Assembly: GCF_019649055.1 (NCBI RefSeq)
Contig: NW_026570221.1
Coordinates: 2,480,001-2,544,000, forward strand
DNA from: Paramacrobiotus metropolitanus
Taxonomy: Eukaryota > Tardigrada > Eutardigrada > Parachela > Macrobiotidae
Direction of reading: 5' to 3'
DNA length: 64,000 nt
Below are positions 14,400-21,928 of this stretch, in pieces. A model generated the notes under the pieces. The model saw only the letters and a list, made by a program, of their open reading frames with translations, searched no databases and was not told the origin of the DNA. A program made the translations under genes and the position numbers. Positions within the stretch are counted from its first letter, which is position 1. The number at the start of each line of letters is the position of its first letter.

Positions 14400-15806
14400 C
14401 CGTTTCAGCCACCGAGTGACCCGTTGGTAACTCGAGAAAGAGAACTGTTGAGAGAAAGGGATAAACTCGACAGAGAAATCATGGAATTGAGGTCTCGTAC
14501 GGCATCGGTAGTTCAATCAGGATCATCGCGTACCAGCCCGGCGAGAGAAACTAAACCGAAACTGAAATATGAAAAAGATTTTCTCCCGGTGGAGGAAGGT
14601 CACACCGGTCAAGAAGAAAAACCGAAAGGTCATCCTGGTGCGAGCACGCGAAGGGGCGCAGCTCGAGAAACAAAATGTAGATCGCACACCAGAGTTTTCC
14701 GGCTTAAAGATAAAACGGAAGGAGTAGTCAGCGCATTCCTAGTCCATAGAGACACTGATCAACCAATTCCATCAATGGGGGAAGGAGCTGACCGAGCCGC
14801 ATATCAGCTGATGTGCAAAGAAGCCAGCGATGCCGCGGAAGCAGCGATTGGTGAACTCATTAAGTCAGAACGGAATAACCCGACCATGATAGGAAGAATC
14901 CTGAGAGACCTGTTGAGAGAAACAGCATTCAAAGAGAAGGCGAATATCATGGTCACAATTGATGCGAAGGGTAGAATGGAGAAACAACTCTATAACCCGC
15001 AAGGCGAAAAGATTGATATGCTCTCGCATGGAGCATATCCGGCGTCAGGTGCGAAGGGGCACGAGGCGGAAGAAGAAGGAGAATGGGAAGATGAAGAAGT
15101 CGAAGATGAACCGCCATACAGAGAGACGGTGTGCAGATGTCTAAAGGTCAACTATCACATGGCAGACGGAGACGAAGGTTATGTCCACGGCTTTATTATC
15201 GATCCGACAACATACATGCCGATCCCCACAGCAGGAACGAATGCGACTCCTGAAGAAGTGGAATGGCAAACACAGAAGTCGTACAGTGACCTTAATAAGA
15301 TGCTCAATCTCCTGCCAGAGGACCAGCGGAATGACACTGCCGCGAATATACAAGCAGTGATGAGTATCCTCAGGCACAGGACCGAAGAAGATCGAGCCTA
15401 TTTGGTAATCTTTTGGAAAGATGACGAAGGAAAGTGGAAATCACTCTTCGACTCCAAGGGCAAAGGGCTCTATTTTCCGGAAAACTTCCAATTTAATCCG
15501 ACGGCGGAAGAACACAATAAATATTACTCTGGCGACCCGCCGGCCCAAGCCGAAGCCATGGAGACTCAAGAAGAAGTCGATAGAGGATCACCGTGTCGAC
15601 GCATCGATTATAAGTTTATGAACCAAGAAGGAAGAGAAGGAATCCTCAGAATCGAAGTGGTCGATCCTCAGACGGGACAGATAGTGTCAAACGCAGGCTT
15701 CACTCCAGAAGAGGAAGAAGAGAAACATCAAAACTTATGCAAGAGGTGGAGCAAGTACTGCAGGTCCTGCCACAAGAGGAAGAGCGCGAAGAATTCGAAG
15801 CCATAA
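14400..15806 (+). CDS. Accessory protein with three tandem ~125-aa domains (third split by a frame step)
   Basis: The frame is open from before 14,400 to TAA at 15,804-15,806. After a helical N-terminus and a linker, three related domains follow: about 14,670-15,045, 15,110-15,490 and 15,590 onward. Each has an opening C-R strand (CRSHTRVF, CRCLKVNY, CRRIDYKF), a phrase naming an option (QPIPSMG, MPIPTAG, QIVSNAG), a long helix, and a second strand pair ending in K-G/E-L (QLYNPQGEKI, SLFDSKGKGL, QLYTSRGETL). The third domain finishes only in the -1 frame, from AAAA at 15,730-15,733. I do not recognise the fold. An internally triplicated structural or nucleic-acid-binding domain is a reasonable guess. 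Confidence 0.6.
   Translation, partial: PFQPPSDPLVTRERELLRERDKLDREIMELRSRTASVVQSGSSRTSPARETKPKLKYEKDFLPVEEGHTGQEEKPKGHPGASTRRGAARETKCRSHTRVFRLKDKTEGVVSAFLVHRDTDQPIPSMGEGADRAAYQLMCKEASDAAEAAIGELIKSERNNPTMIGRILRDLLRETAFKEKANIMVTIDAKGRMEKQLYNPQGEKIDMLSHGAYPASGAKGHEAEEEGEWEDEEVEDEPPYRETVCRCLKVNYHMADGDEGYVHGFIIDPTTYMPIPTAGTNATPEEVEWQTQKSYSDLNKMLNLLPEDQRNDTAANIQAVMSILRHRTEEDRAYLVIFWKDDEGKWKSLFDSKGKGLYFPENFQFNPTAEEHNKYYSGDPPAQAEAMETQEEVDRGSPCRRIDYKFMNQEGREGILRIEVVDPQTGQIVSNAGFTPEEEEEKHQNLCKRWSKYCRSCHKRKSAKNSKP
14641..14665 (+). repeat. GAAGGG-loop compound hairpin (CGAGC..CGC/GCG..GCTCG)
   Basis: Inner CGC/GCG around GAAGGG and outer CGAGC (14641-14645) with GCTCG (14661-14665), separated by a 1x2 internal loop. 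Confidence 0.6.
15015..15062 (+). repeat. 9-bp perfect hairpin followed by GAAGGG-loop hairpin
   Basis: GATATGCTC 15015-15023 pairs with GAGCATATC 15031-15039 around TCGCATG. Ten bases later GTGC 15049-15052 pairs with GCAC 15059-15062 around GAAGGG. Confidence 0.65.
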
Positions 15807-16051
15807 CCGAAGTATTGGTTAACGTCATGATGCCAAGAGCACGCCAGGACGGAGCATACATGCGCTTGACCCATATTGACCCTTTCCATGGAGAAGTGTA
15901 CAAGCAGCTTTACACTTCGAGAGGCGAGACGCTGACTAAATTGTCGGGTGCGAAAAGGTCAAGAAACCGGCTGAGAAGGGTCAGCCTGAACCAGTTAAAG
16001 CAGAAGAGAAGGGTCACAAAGAAAAGAAGAAACGAAAAGTCAAGAGACTAA
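15722..16051 (+). CDS. Third tandem domain, C-terminal part in the -1 frame
   Basis: From AAAA at 15,730-15,733 this frame carries the long helix and final strands of domain 3 (to TKLSG, about 15,950). Alignment with domains 1 and 2 shows the domain is complete only if both frames are read. After the next AAAA (15,953-15,956) the linker again moves one base back, so the last ~30 codons of this frame are probably not used. Confidence 0.55.
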   Translation, partial: ETSKLMQEVEQVLQVLPQEEEREEFEAITEVLVNVMMPRARQDGAYMRLTHIDPFHGEVYKQLYTSRGETLTKLSGAKRSRNRLRRVSLNQLKQKRRVTKKRRNEKSRD

Positions 16052-16095
16052 GGAAAGACCGCAAGAACAGGAGGTCAAGAAAGAAGAGCATCTGA
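15952..16095 (+). CDS. Basic linker segment (KGH-containing)
   Basis: A short lysine-rich stretch continuing the previous segment by another -1 step, ending in TGA at 16,093-16,095. It is supported mainly by composition and the KGH word, so the assignment is tentative. Confidence 0.35.
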   Translation, partial: EKVKKPAEKGQPEPVKAEEKGHKEKKKRKVKRLRKDRKNRRSRKKSI

Positions 16096-16259
16096 CTCCT
16101 GTGAAGAAAGATGAAGAAGGAAAGAAAGAAGGTCAGAAGAAGAAAAGGAAACCAGTAAGGGTCACGGCACGAGAAGGTAGCGCCGGTGAAACTTTCGTTA
16201 AACAACCGAAATTACTGGGAGTAATGGAAAGAAAAGAGAAAACCCAGATCGGACTCTGA
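16032..16259 (+). CDS. Charged linker segment in the next -1 frame
   Basis: Opens at AAAA 16,035-16,038 and runs to TGA at 16,257-16,259. K/E-rich linker ending in KQPKLLGVMERKEKTQIG. The next protein begins two -1 steps further on, around the A runs at 16,230-16,246. Confidence 0.35.
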   Translation, partial: TKSQETKERPQEQEVKKEEHLTPVKKDEEGKKEGQKKKRKPVRVTAREGSAGETFVKQPKLLGVMERKEKTQIGL

Positions 16260-18135
16260 GCCAGAACAATTGGCTATCAACGCAAAAGCAGGGTCGTCAC
16301 AAGCCGAGACCGACGAAGAGAAGGACAAAGGTCAATCACGCAAGGTGATGGAGGAAGCGATGACGATGCAGCCGATCTATGCGTCGACGATGAAAGAACG
16401 CAAGGACAAGGCTGATAAAGAGAAGAAGAAAAGGGATACTTCTGTCGAATCGGCGAAATCGGAAGTCAGCGTCACATCGTCGAAGTCGTCAATAAAAGAG
16501 AAAGATACAAGAAAGAAAGGTCAGAGAGACACAAGAAAATCTGACCCCAGCTTGGCAGATTATATGGATGCACAGAAGAAACCAAAGGTCACTGTCAAGA
16601 ACAGTCTTATCGGAAGAGTTGACGCGGCTGACATCGTAAATTGGAGACCTGTCGAAGGGGACAGTGAATTGGATTATACGGATGACGAATACGATGACCG
16701 ATTCTTCGTCTGTGAGTCAAACGAACAAACAACTATAGAAGAAATTGACGAAATCCTCATTGGAGCGACAGCCAATTGGGGAAAAGCGACGAGGTCAGTC
16801 ACGTCAAAATTCAGAAAGGATGTCAAGGCGTATTGCGAGGAGACAAATAAAAGACTGCCGCAGAGCAAGTACAACGCCGTTCTGGAATACGCAAGGAGCA
16901 CAGGAAAAGTCCTTCAGAAACATCCGAAATATGGCTCCAAAGCGAAGCTTTACATCACTGGGAACAATAATGAACGGAAGTTGGCTACAGCAAACGCAGA
17001 TATCCGAGAACGGATTGAACGTGCCATCATCGGGATGTGTAGCCCGATGGGTACGACGAAACACCGTATGGCACAGTTCATCAACGGAGTTTGGAGCAAA
17101 GAGAAGGGAAATGCTTCAATCATCGAAAGGTCACTCGGAAAAGCGTTAACACAGATGGTAGCGGAAAACAAGCTGCACACCACAAACCCTCACAAAGGCG
17201 TGACTATCAGATACAGTTCATTGAACGCTGTACCAGAAGAGTTGAGACAATACAAGAAGGAAGAGATGAGCGAAGATACGACCATTATATTGGATCCCAG
17301 ACTCGATGCGGAATGCCCCATCTTGAGTCAGATCAAATTGGACAGTGAAAAAGCGACAACTTCATCGAAGAAAGAGAAAGAAGAGCAAATAGAGGAATCA
17401 ATGGTCGTTGAAGAAAATGTCGTTGAAGAAAAAGAGGCAGAAACGGTAGAGAAGGGTGAACCGAAACTGCATGCGCCGAAATCGGCTGAAGAGGCTATTG
17501 CGTTGGTGGGACCACCGAAACCGATGTCGGTACAGGAAGCACTTGCCGCCGTACGAAGTCAAAGGGCAAGTGGATCCAGTTCAGCAGTGGATACCCAAAA
17601 GATCCACCGATCGACAACAGCACTGACATCGTTAAAGGCAGCACACGAACAAGCGACGCAAGGAAAAAACGACGTTAAAGGTCATGCTGCGGAAGAAACA
17701 GCTAAAGGTCATCAGACTTCAGCGCAAAGTGGAGTCGAGGAGAAAGGTCATCCGAGCTCAAGTCATGGAAAGATGGGGCAGCCTACTGGATCGCAACCGC
17801 CGGTAGAAGCTACACAGCAAGTGCAGTCCCCATCGCAGAAAGAGGAGACGGACGACGAGCTAAACGAGAGTAACGTCCCGTGGATGACAATTTACGCTGC
17901 GATCGGTGCAGCCCCGTCGAGAGAAATGGATAAGACGGATATTTCAAAAGCAGTCGGCGACGCCGGAGTCAGCAGGACACAAGTCAACAAGCTCATAAAA
18001 AGAGCGTATAAAGAAGGAAAAGAATCGGTGTACGATACACGAACACGAATCAACCGAACTACTACATTCCTCCGGCGGAAGAACAACGAAAGCAGAGACC
18101 GAAACCAGGTCCCCAGGCTTGGAAGGACGCTTTGA
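16225..18135 (+). CDS. Probable multi-winged-helix accessory protein
   Basis: Open from 16,225 to TGA at 18,133-18,135. After a basic, coiled N-terminus there are at least three segments of about 70-80 residues shaped like winged helices: about 16,760-16,965, 17,005-17,215 and 17,860-18,075, the last running into the -1 frame. The middle one (RERIERAIIGM ... ASIIERSLGKALTQMV ... GVTIRY) has the helix-helix-recognition helix-wing pattern of linker-histone-like domains. The segments are separated by acidic, alanine-rich linkers with three KGH words. Inferred role: DNA or RNA condensation or binding; no homology is proven by eye. Confidence 0.5.
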   Translation, partial: WKEKRKPRSDSEPEQLAINAKAGSSQAETDEEKDKGQSRKVMEEAMTMQPIYASTMKERKDKADKEKKKRDTSVESAKSEVSVTSSKSSIKEKDTRKKGQRDTRKSDPSLADYMDAQKKPKVTVKNSLIGRVDAADIVNWRPVEGDSELDYTDDEYDDRFFVCESNEQTTIEEIDEILIGATANWGKATRSVTSKFRKDVKAYCEETNKRLPQSKYNAVLEYARSTGKVLQKHPKYGSKAKLYITGNNNERKLATANADIRERIERAIIGMCSPMGTTKHRMAQFINGVWSKEKGNASIIERSLGKALTQMVAENKLHTTNPHKGVTIRYSSLNAVPEELRQYKKEEMSEDTTIILDPRLDAECPILSQIKLDSEKATTSSKKEKEEQIEESMVVEENVVEEKEAETVEKGEPKLHAPKSAEEAIALVGPPKPMSVQEALAAVRSQRASGSSSAVDTQKIHRSTTALTSLKAAHEQATQGKNDVKGHAAEETAKGHQTSAQSGVEEKGHPSSSHGKMGQPTGSQPPVEATQQVQSPSQKEETDDELNESNVPWMTIYAAIGAAPSREMDKTDISKAVGDAGVSRTQVNKLIKRAYKEGKESVYDTRTRINRTTTFLRRKNNESRDRNQVPRLGRTL

Positions 18136-18350
18136 CTCAAGATGCCATGCAGAACATAGGCGGGACTAACGGGTTCACCGCAGAAGACCTCTCCAATTAC
18201 ATGGCAGTTCAGTATGATTCCGGCCAAGAAAATATGAACGGGGATCGATTCAAGATCCAGAACGCGTTGGACAGTTTGGTCAAAGACGGAACCATCAGAA
18301 CATGGAAGAAGGATGGAGTCGACCAATACGACTGGATCGCGAAAGCGTAA
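18060..18350 (+). CDS. Final winged-helix-like domain in the -1 frame
   Basis: Continues the preceding protein from about 18,060 (YYIPPAEE) to TAA at 18,348-18,350. The segment at about 18,165-18,335 has the same helix/wing layout (NGFTAEDLSNYMAVQ ... KIQNALDSLVKDG ... WKKDG) as the earlier repeats. If the frame step is bridged, the protein has four such domains in all. Confidence 0.5.
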   Translation, partial: YYIPPAEEQRKQRPKPGPQAWKDALTQDAMQNIGGTNGFTAEDLSNYMAVQYDSGQENMNGDRFKIQNALDSLVKDGTIRTWKKDGVDQYDWIAKA

Positions 18351-18424
18351 AACGGAAGAACATGTGTGGGAGGAAGGTCCACCACACAAAAGAAGAATCA
18401 GAATCAGATAAGAGAAAGAAATGA

Positions 18425-18465
18425 GCAGACCGTAGTTCTCAAATTACTTTCGAACCACACTCTGC
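18425..18465 (+). repeat. GCAGAGC family hairpin, non-coding copy
   Basis: GCAGA 18425-18429 pairs with TCTGC 18461-18465; inner G-T (18432-18433) pairs with A-C (18457-18458). Contains TTACTTTCGAACCAC exactly as in coding copies. Confidence 0.6.
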
Positions 18466-18479
18466 AAAAAGAGTTGAAT

Positions 18480-18516
18480 TAGCGAAGGGGCTATTTTACT
18501 TAGCGAATGGGCTAAG
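18480..18516 (+). repeat. Two GAA(G/T)GG-loop hairpins, non-coding
   Basis: TAGC/GCTA around GAAGGG (18480-18493) and CTTAGC/GCTAAG around GAATGG (18499-18516). Confidence 0.65.
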
Positions 18517-18708
18517 ATGAGAAAGGTCACCATACAGTTGAGAATGGTTCAGTTAAAGAAGGATGACAAAGGTCACCATGAAACAGCGAGAAAGTCTCAG
18601 CTCAGCACTGCATAGCCTAGTTACCATAGGCGTAAAAATAGGCGTTGAGAAGGGTAACGTAAAGGTCATAGCATTATAATGTTTGAGATTGCAGGCTGAG
18701 ACATCAAA

Positions 18709-19116
18709 ATGACTGAACGGAGCCAATCCAACCAGAACGCGGCGAAAAAGGGACAGCGACCAGCTGTAAAAAAGGTCACGGGAGACCCTTTGACGAATTA
18801 CAACGAGGACTGCCCGGACTGTAAACGAAACAACATCCTATCGAACGAACGTTTCCCATGCTGGACTTGCGTGGTGGCAGTACCGAACCAAGCAGTGGTG
18901 GTACCAGAAGAGGCGAGAAGGGGTAACCTCGATGTGTTCCGGCATTTGGTTACGGGAGACACATGGATGAAACTGTCACCAGAAGACCGGATGATTTTGG
19001 AAGATAAGTACAGAATGTGGGTCGGACGTAGACCGGGTTGGGATATCACCCTTGAACCTCCGAAAACACCAGGAAGCGGATGCGTTCAGGAAAGAAGTTT
19101 GAAGAAGACACGATGA
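18709..19116 (+). CDS. Small CxxC...CxxC protein, start of a larger accessory protein
   Basis: ATG at 18,709, 135 codons. CPDC and CWTC, about 14 residues apart (near 18,811-18,870), form a possible zinc ribbon. The end of the frame overlaps the start of the next long frame, which is one base back from AAAA at 19,062-19,065. It is therefore probably the N-terminus of the 776-aa protein and not a separate gene. Confidence 0.55.
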   Translation: MTERSQSNQNAAKKGQRPAVKKVTGDPLTNYNEDCPDCKRNNILSNERFPCWTCVVAVPNQAVVVPEEARRGNLDVFRHLVTGDTWMKLSPEDRMILEDKYRMWVGRRPGWDITLEPPKTPGSGCVQERSLKKTR

Positions 19117-21410
19117 GAATGGTACAGGAAAAGCGCGAGGCAGAGCGAAAGCGGCTAGAAGAAAAGGAAAAAGCTGCGGCAGAGAAGGGTTTAGCCGAAG
19201 CAGCTAAAGGTCACGCACCTACCCCATTTGCGATATTGAAGAAACAAGATGAAGGAGAAGCAGCTGTAATCAGACAGTCGCTGATACAGCAGATTGACAT
19301 CATCTTGCAAGATCCACTCGCGGTATCGAAAGAGGAATACAAGATATTCCTGGACGAAAAGGTCAGCCTAACGAAAGGAAATAGACCGTCCCAGGTTATC
19401 AAAATCGCGATCGAAGAACGAATCGACAGGATGAGAAATTTCCGAAAACGAGAGAAAGATGTGGTTGAGGCACTCAGAAACTTCAAGAAAGACGAGTTCA
19501 AGCGCCCGAAATCGCCCCAAAGAGATGACCGGAACCGCGGTTATGAAAGGTCATCAGACCGCTCCCGAGAAAGGTCATGGGACAGACACCATAACGACCG
19601 ATACAGTGGATACGCGAGAGACACGCGTACGTCGGAGCAAAAGAGAAGGGATGAAGAACGTATCCGACGTGAAAAAGAACAAAGAGAAAAGCGCCGCCAA
19701 GAAGAAGCGGAAGAAAAGCGCTTGGCGGAGGAATACAGGAAAATCAACGAAACCTGTAATAGGCAGCAGGAGAAGGAACGGGCTGCTAAGGAAACGCAAA
19801 ATCGCGATTTACAGAATCGAGAAGGAAGAAGTGAAGGCTCGAGTAAATCAACATCCTCAAAGGGGCCATATGATCAAGAGTGGGTCCAGGATAACCTGAA
19901 CATGGCTGATTATGAGTTTGGAGACAAATCCTACAACAGCAAAAGGTCATCCAGCTCAGAAAGCCACCGCACGCCTAAGAGCCCGCGCAGAATGCAGTCA
20001 GTAGTCCATTCTGTTTGTTCAACGTTCAAGTCAGCCGAGAAACAACCGGAAAAGCAATTGGACGAGGTCATGGAATGCAGCCCGTCATCCTCGAATGTCA
20101 TTGAAGTTCACGGAGACGAGGATATGCGACCGTCAAGACGAAACATCATCTTCGATCTTGAGCATCAGCTTACAAGCGCGGAGATGGCGAGTAATGCACC
20201 GCCAGAATCAGATTCAGAGAAGGGCGACCAGAAAGGTCAATCAAAGGTCACCGCTCCGAGGAGACATTCCCTCCAAACCATCGAGCTGGTATATGAAATG
20301 AACGACATCATGGAGCAAACGAACGAGATCTGCCGTTCGGTGGGCATCGCGCCAGATAATAAGGATGAATTCGACAAAGTTTATTGGCTTCTCATGAACT
20401 TGCGCCAGGTCATCAACGACTCGGGATACGCGAAAGAGTACGAGTATGGCCAATGGGAAGACCTGATCATTACGCAAGAATCGGCGAATCTTCATTACTT
20501 CCCGACGAGAGAATGCGGCCTTGTCAGTTTGATCGACCTGAGTCTCTTGGAAACACCGTTGGACACACCGGATCCAACAGGAATGACACAGTTCCAGTAT
20601 AGAGACATCAAGGAAAGACGTCTGCACGTGGCACAATTTGTGTTACGCCATGTAAATCCGGCGTTGAGACTCCTCGCAGGAAGGGCTGCGTTAGGATTGT
20701 TGGTCAAACCAGATTCTCCGCCTGATCACCGCGCCACGATTCAGAAGATTTTTGCAGCAAGGCTCGGCCATTATGAATCGCATCACCAGCTGCGAAAGAG
20801 CGCTCAAAGAGGTATAGAGATACCGCCAGCACTGACCGCGCAAGTTATAAAGCTGGGAATGCCTGTTAAGAACTTTAACTCCTCGGAAACGGCCAAGAGG
20901 CAGCTGAAGGACGTCCAGAGAGCAATGAATTTCGACGAAAGTCTGAGACGTCAAGCGAAAATGCATGCCCACCGATGTGCGGAAAGAATCAGAATCACGA
21001 TGGGTACGAGATTCATCCAGCCATCCGACTTCGTCTATGATTTCATCCAAGAAATCAGTGTAAATAGAAGCAGCTACCGTCCAGAGCTTGCGAGACAGCC
21101 GCAGGAAAATGAAATGAAACGAAGAGGACGAAGAAACCAACAGCTGCATTTGGACTATGTCGAATTGTGCAAAAGGTCACGGGATAATCCATACGATGAA
21201 GGATTAAAAGCGCGAATGGTCGACGCTCGAGATCATCTGATCCGTATTCAGCGCAGACGTGACCGAAATCGGCACAGTGGTGCTAGCAGCCGGAGCGAAG
21301 GAGACGAGCTGCCTGAGAGGGAAAAGGAACCTCGGGATCGAACGTCTGATCAGAACGAAAAACAAAGACGTTTCGATCGGAACCGCGACAATGGTTCAAA
21401 TGATCAGTGA
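19056..21410 (+). CDS. Large basic accessory protein, 776 aa or more
   Basis: The first ATG in this frame is 19,080, but the frame is open from 19,056 and probably continues the zinc protein. The N-terminal ~300 residues are a highly charged K/E/R helix with RS-like stretches (RSSDRSRERS). The C-terminal half (about 20,270-21,200) is a globular helical region with repeated helix-turn patterns (ALRLLAGRAALGLLV, CAERIRITMG). The C-terminus is again RD/RE-rich. No motif of Env, methyltransferase or helicase is visible. It could be a second capsid-like or nucleoprotein. Terminates at TGA 21,408-21,410. Confidence 0.6.
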   Translation, partial: TSENTRKRMRSGKKFEEDTMRMVQEKREAERKRLEEKEKAAAEKGLAEAAKGHAPTPFAILKKQDEGEAAVIRQSLIQQIDIILQDPLAVSKEEYKIFLDEKVSLTKGNRPSQVIKIAIEERIDRMRNFRKREKDVVEALRNFKKDEFKRPKSPQRDDRNRGYERSSDRSRERSWDRHHNDRYSGYARDTRTSEQKRRDEERIRREKEQREKRRQEEAEEKRLAEEYRKINETCNRQQEKERAAKETQNRDLQNREGRSEGSSKSTSSKGPYDQEWVQDNLNMADYEFGDKSYNSKRSSSSESHRTPKSPRRMQSVVHSVCSTFKSAEKQPEKQLDEVMECSPSSSNVIEVHGDEDMRPSRRNIIFDLEHQLTSAEMASNAPPESDSEKGDQKGQSKVTAPRRHSLQTIELVYEMNDIMEQTNEICRSVGIAPDNKDEFDKVYWLLMNLRQVINDSGYAKEYEYGQWEDLIITQESANLHYFPTRECGLVSLIDLSLLETPLDTPDPTGMTQFQYRDIKERRLHVAQFVLRHVNPALRLLAGRAALGLLVKPDSPPDHRATIQKIFAARLGHYESHHQLRKSAQRGIEIPPALTAQVIKLGMPVKNFNSSETAKRQLKDVQRAMNFDESLRRQAKMHAHRCAERIRITMGTRFIQPSDFVYDFIQEISVNRSSYRPELARQPQENEMKRRGRRNQQLHLDYVELCKRSRDNPYDEGLKARMVDARDHLIRIQRRRDRNRHSGASSRSEGDELPEREKEPRDRTSDQNEKQRRFDRNRDNGSNDQ

Positions 21411-21432
21411 TGACCTTTAGGGCATCGCTGAT

Positions 21433-21462
21433 GTGCTAGTTACGGCCACCAGTCGGCAGCAC
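21433..21462 (+). repeat. AGTTACGGCC...AGTCGGC element, arms GTGCT/AGCAC
   Basis: Outer arms 21433-21437 and 21458-21462 enclose a core shared with the element at 21,671-21,706. Confidence 0.6.
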
Positions 21463-21616
21463 GAGAATGGTAGTGAAGGTACAGTATTAGGGCGAAGGAG
21501 ACGTAACTTTTTGAACTGTCATACCGTTCGTGTTTTGTTGTTTTCAGAATTTTGTTGCAGGGGATCAAGGTGATCTGCAGTATGGGGAGTTACGGAGGTC
21601 ATCCGGCCCTCGAAGC

Positions 21617-21647
21617 AGGAAGAGTAACGGCGTTAACCGGCCTTCCT
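21617..21647 (+). repeat. TAACGGCGTTAACCGG element, arms AGGAAG/CTTCCT
   Basis: Outer 6-bp arms 21617-21622 and 21642-21647; inner TAAC/GTTA around GGC. Confidence 0.6.
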
Positions 21648-21670
21648 CATTACATTTAAACGTCACTTCT

Positions 21671-21706
21671 AGAGTGTAGTTGCGGCCTACTTAGTCGGCA
21701 CACTCT
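21671..21706 (+). repeat. AGTTGCGGCC...AGTCGGC element, arms AGAGTGT/ACACTCT
   Basis: Perfect 7-bp arms around the same core as 21,433-21,462, with completely different arm sequence. Confidence 0.65.
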
Positions 21707-21780
21707 TAAGGAATGTCAGAAGCCACAAGGGTGAAAAAGAGAAAGAGTTCAAGAAAATAGGGGTAAAACTTTCAGATGTT

Positions 21781-21838
21781 GAGGTTACGGCGATAACCGG
21801 CCTCAGAAGAAGAGGAGTTACGGCGTTAACCGGCCCTC
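21781..21838 (+). repeat. Two TTACGGCG(A/T)TAACCGG elements with GAGG/CCTC arms
   Basis: 21,781-21,804: outer GAG with CTC and inner GGTTA/TAACC. 21,812-21,838: outer GAGG with CCTC and inner GTTA/TAAC. Core shared with 21,617-21,647. Confidence 0.6.
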
Positions 21839-21928
21839 GAACCTGGTGAGGAAAAGAAGGAAAGTGCGCGTCAATTAGCACTAAAAGAAAGGAAAGGATG
21901 TGCGACAGAAGAAAATGGTTGAAAAGAT

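Larger units (their letters stand above)
18351..18708 (+). other. Non-coding spacer with structured elements
   Basis: No convincing ORF. Holds a GCAGA/TCTGC member of the EPRS hairpin family, two GAA(G/T)GG-loop hairpins, a GCCTA/TAGGC hairpin around GTTACCA (18,615-18,631) and three AAAGGTCA words. This shows that the hairpin and motif signals do not need protein coding. Confidence 0.6.
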
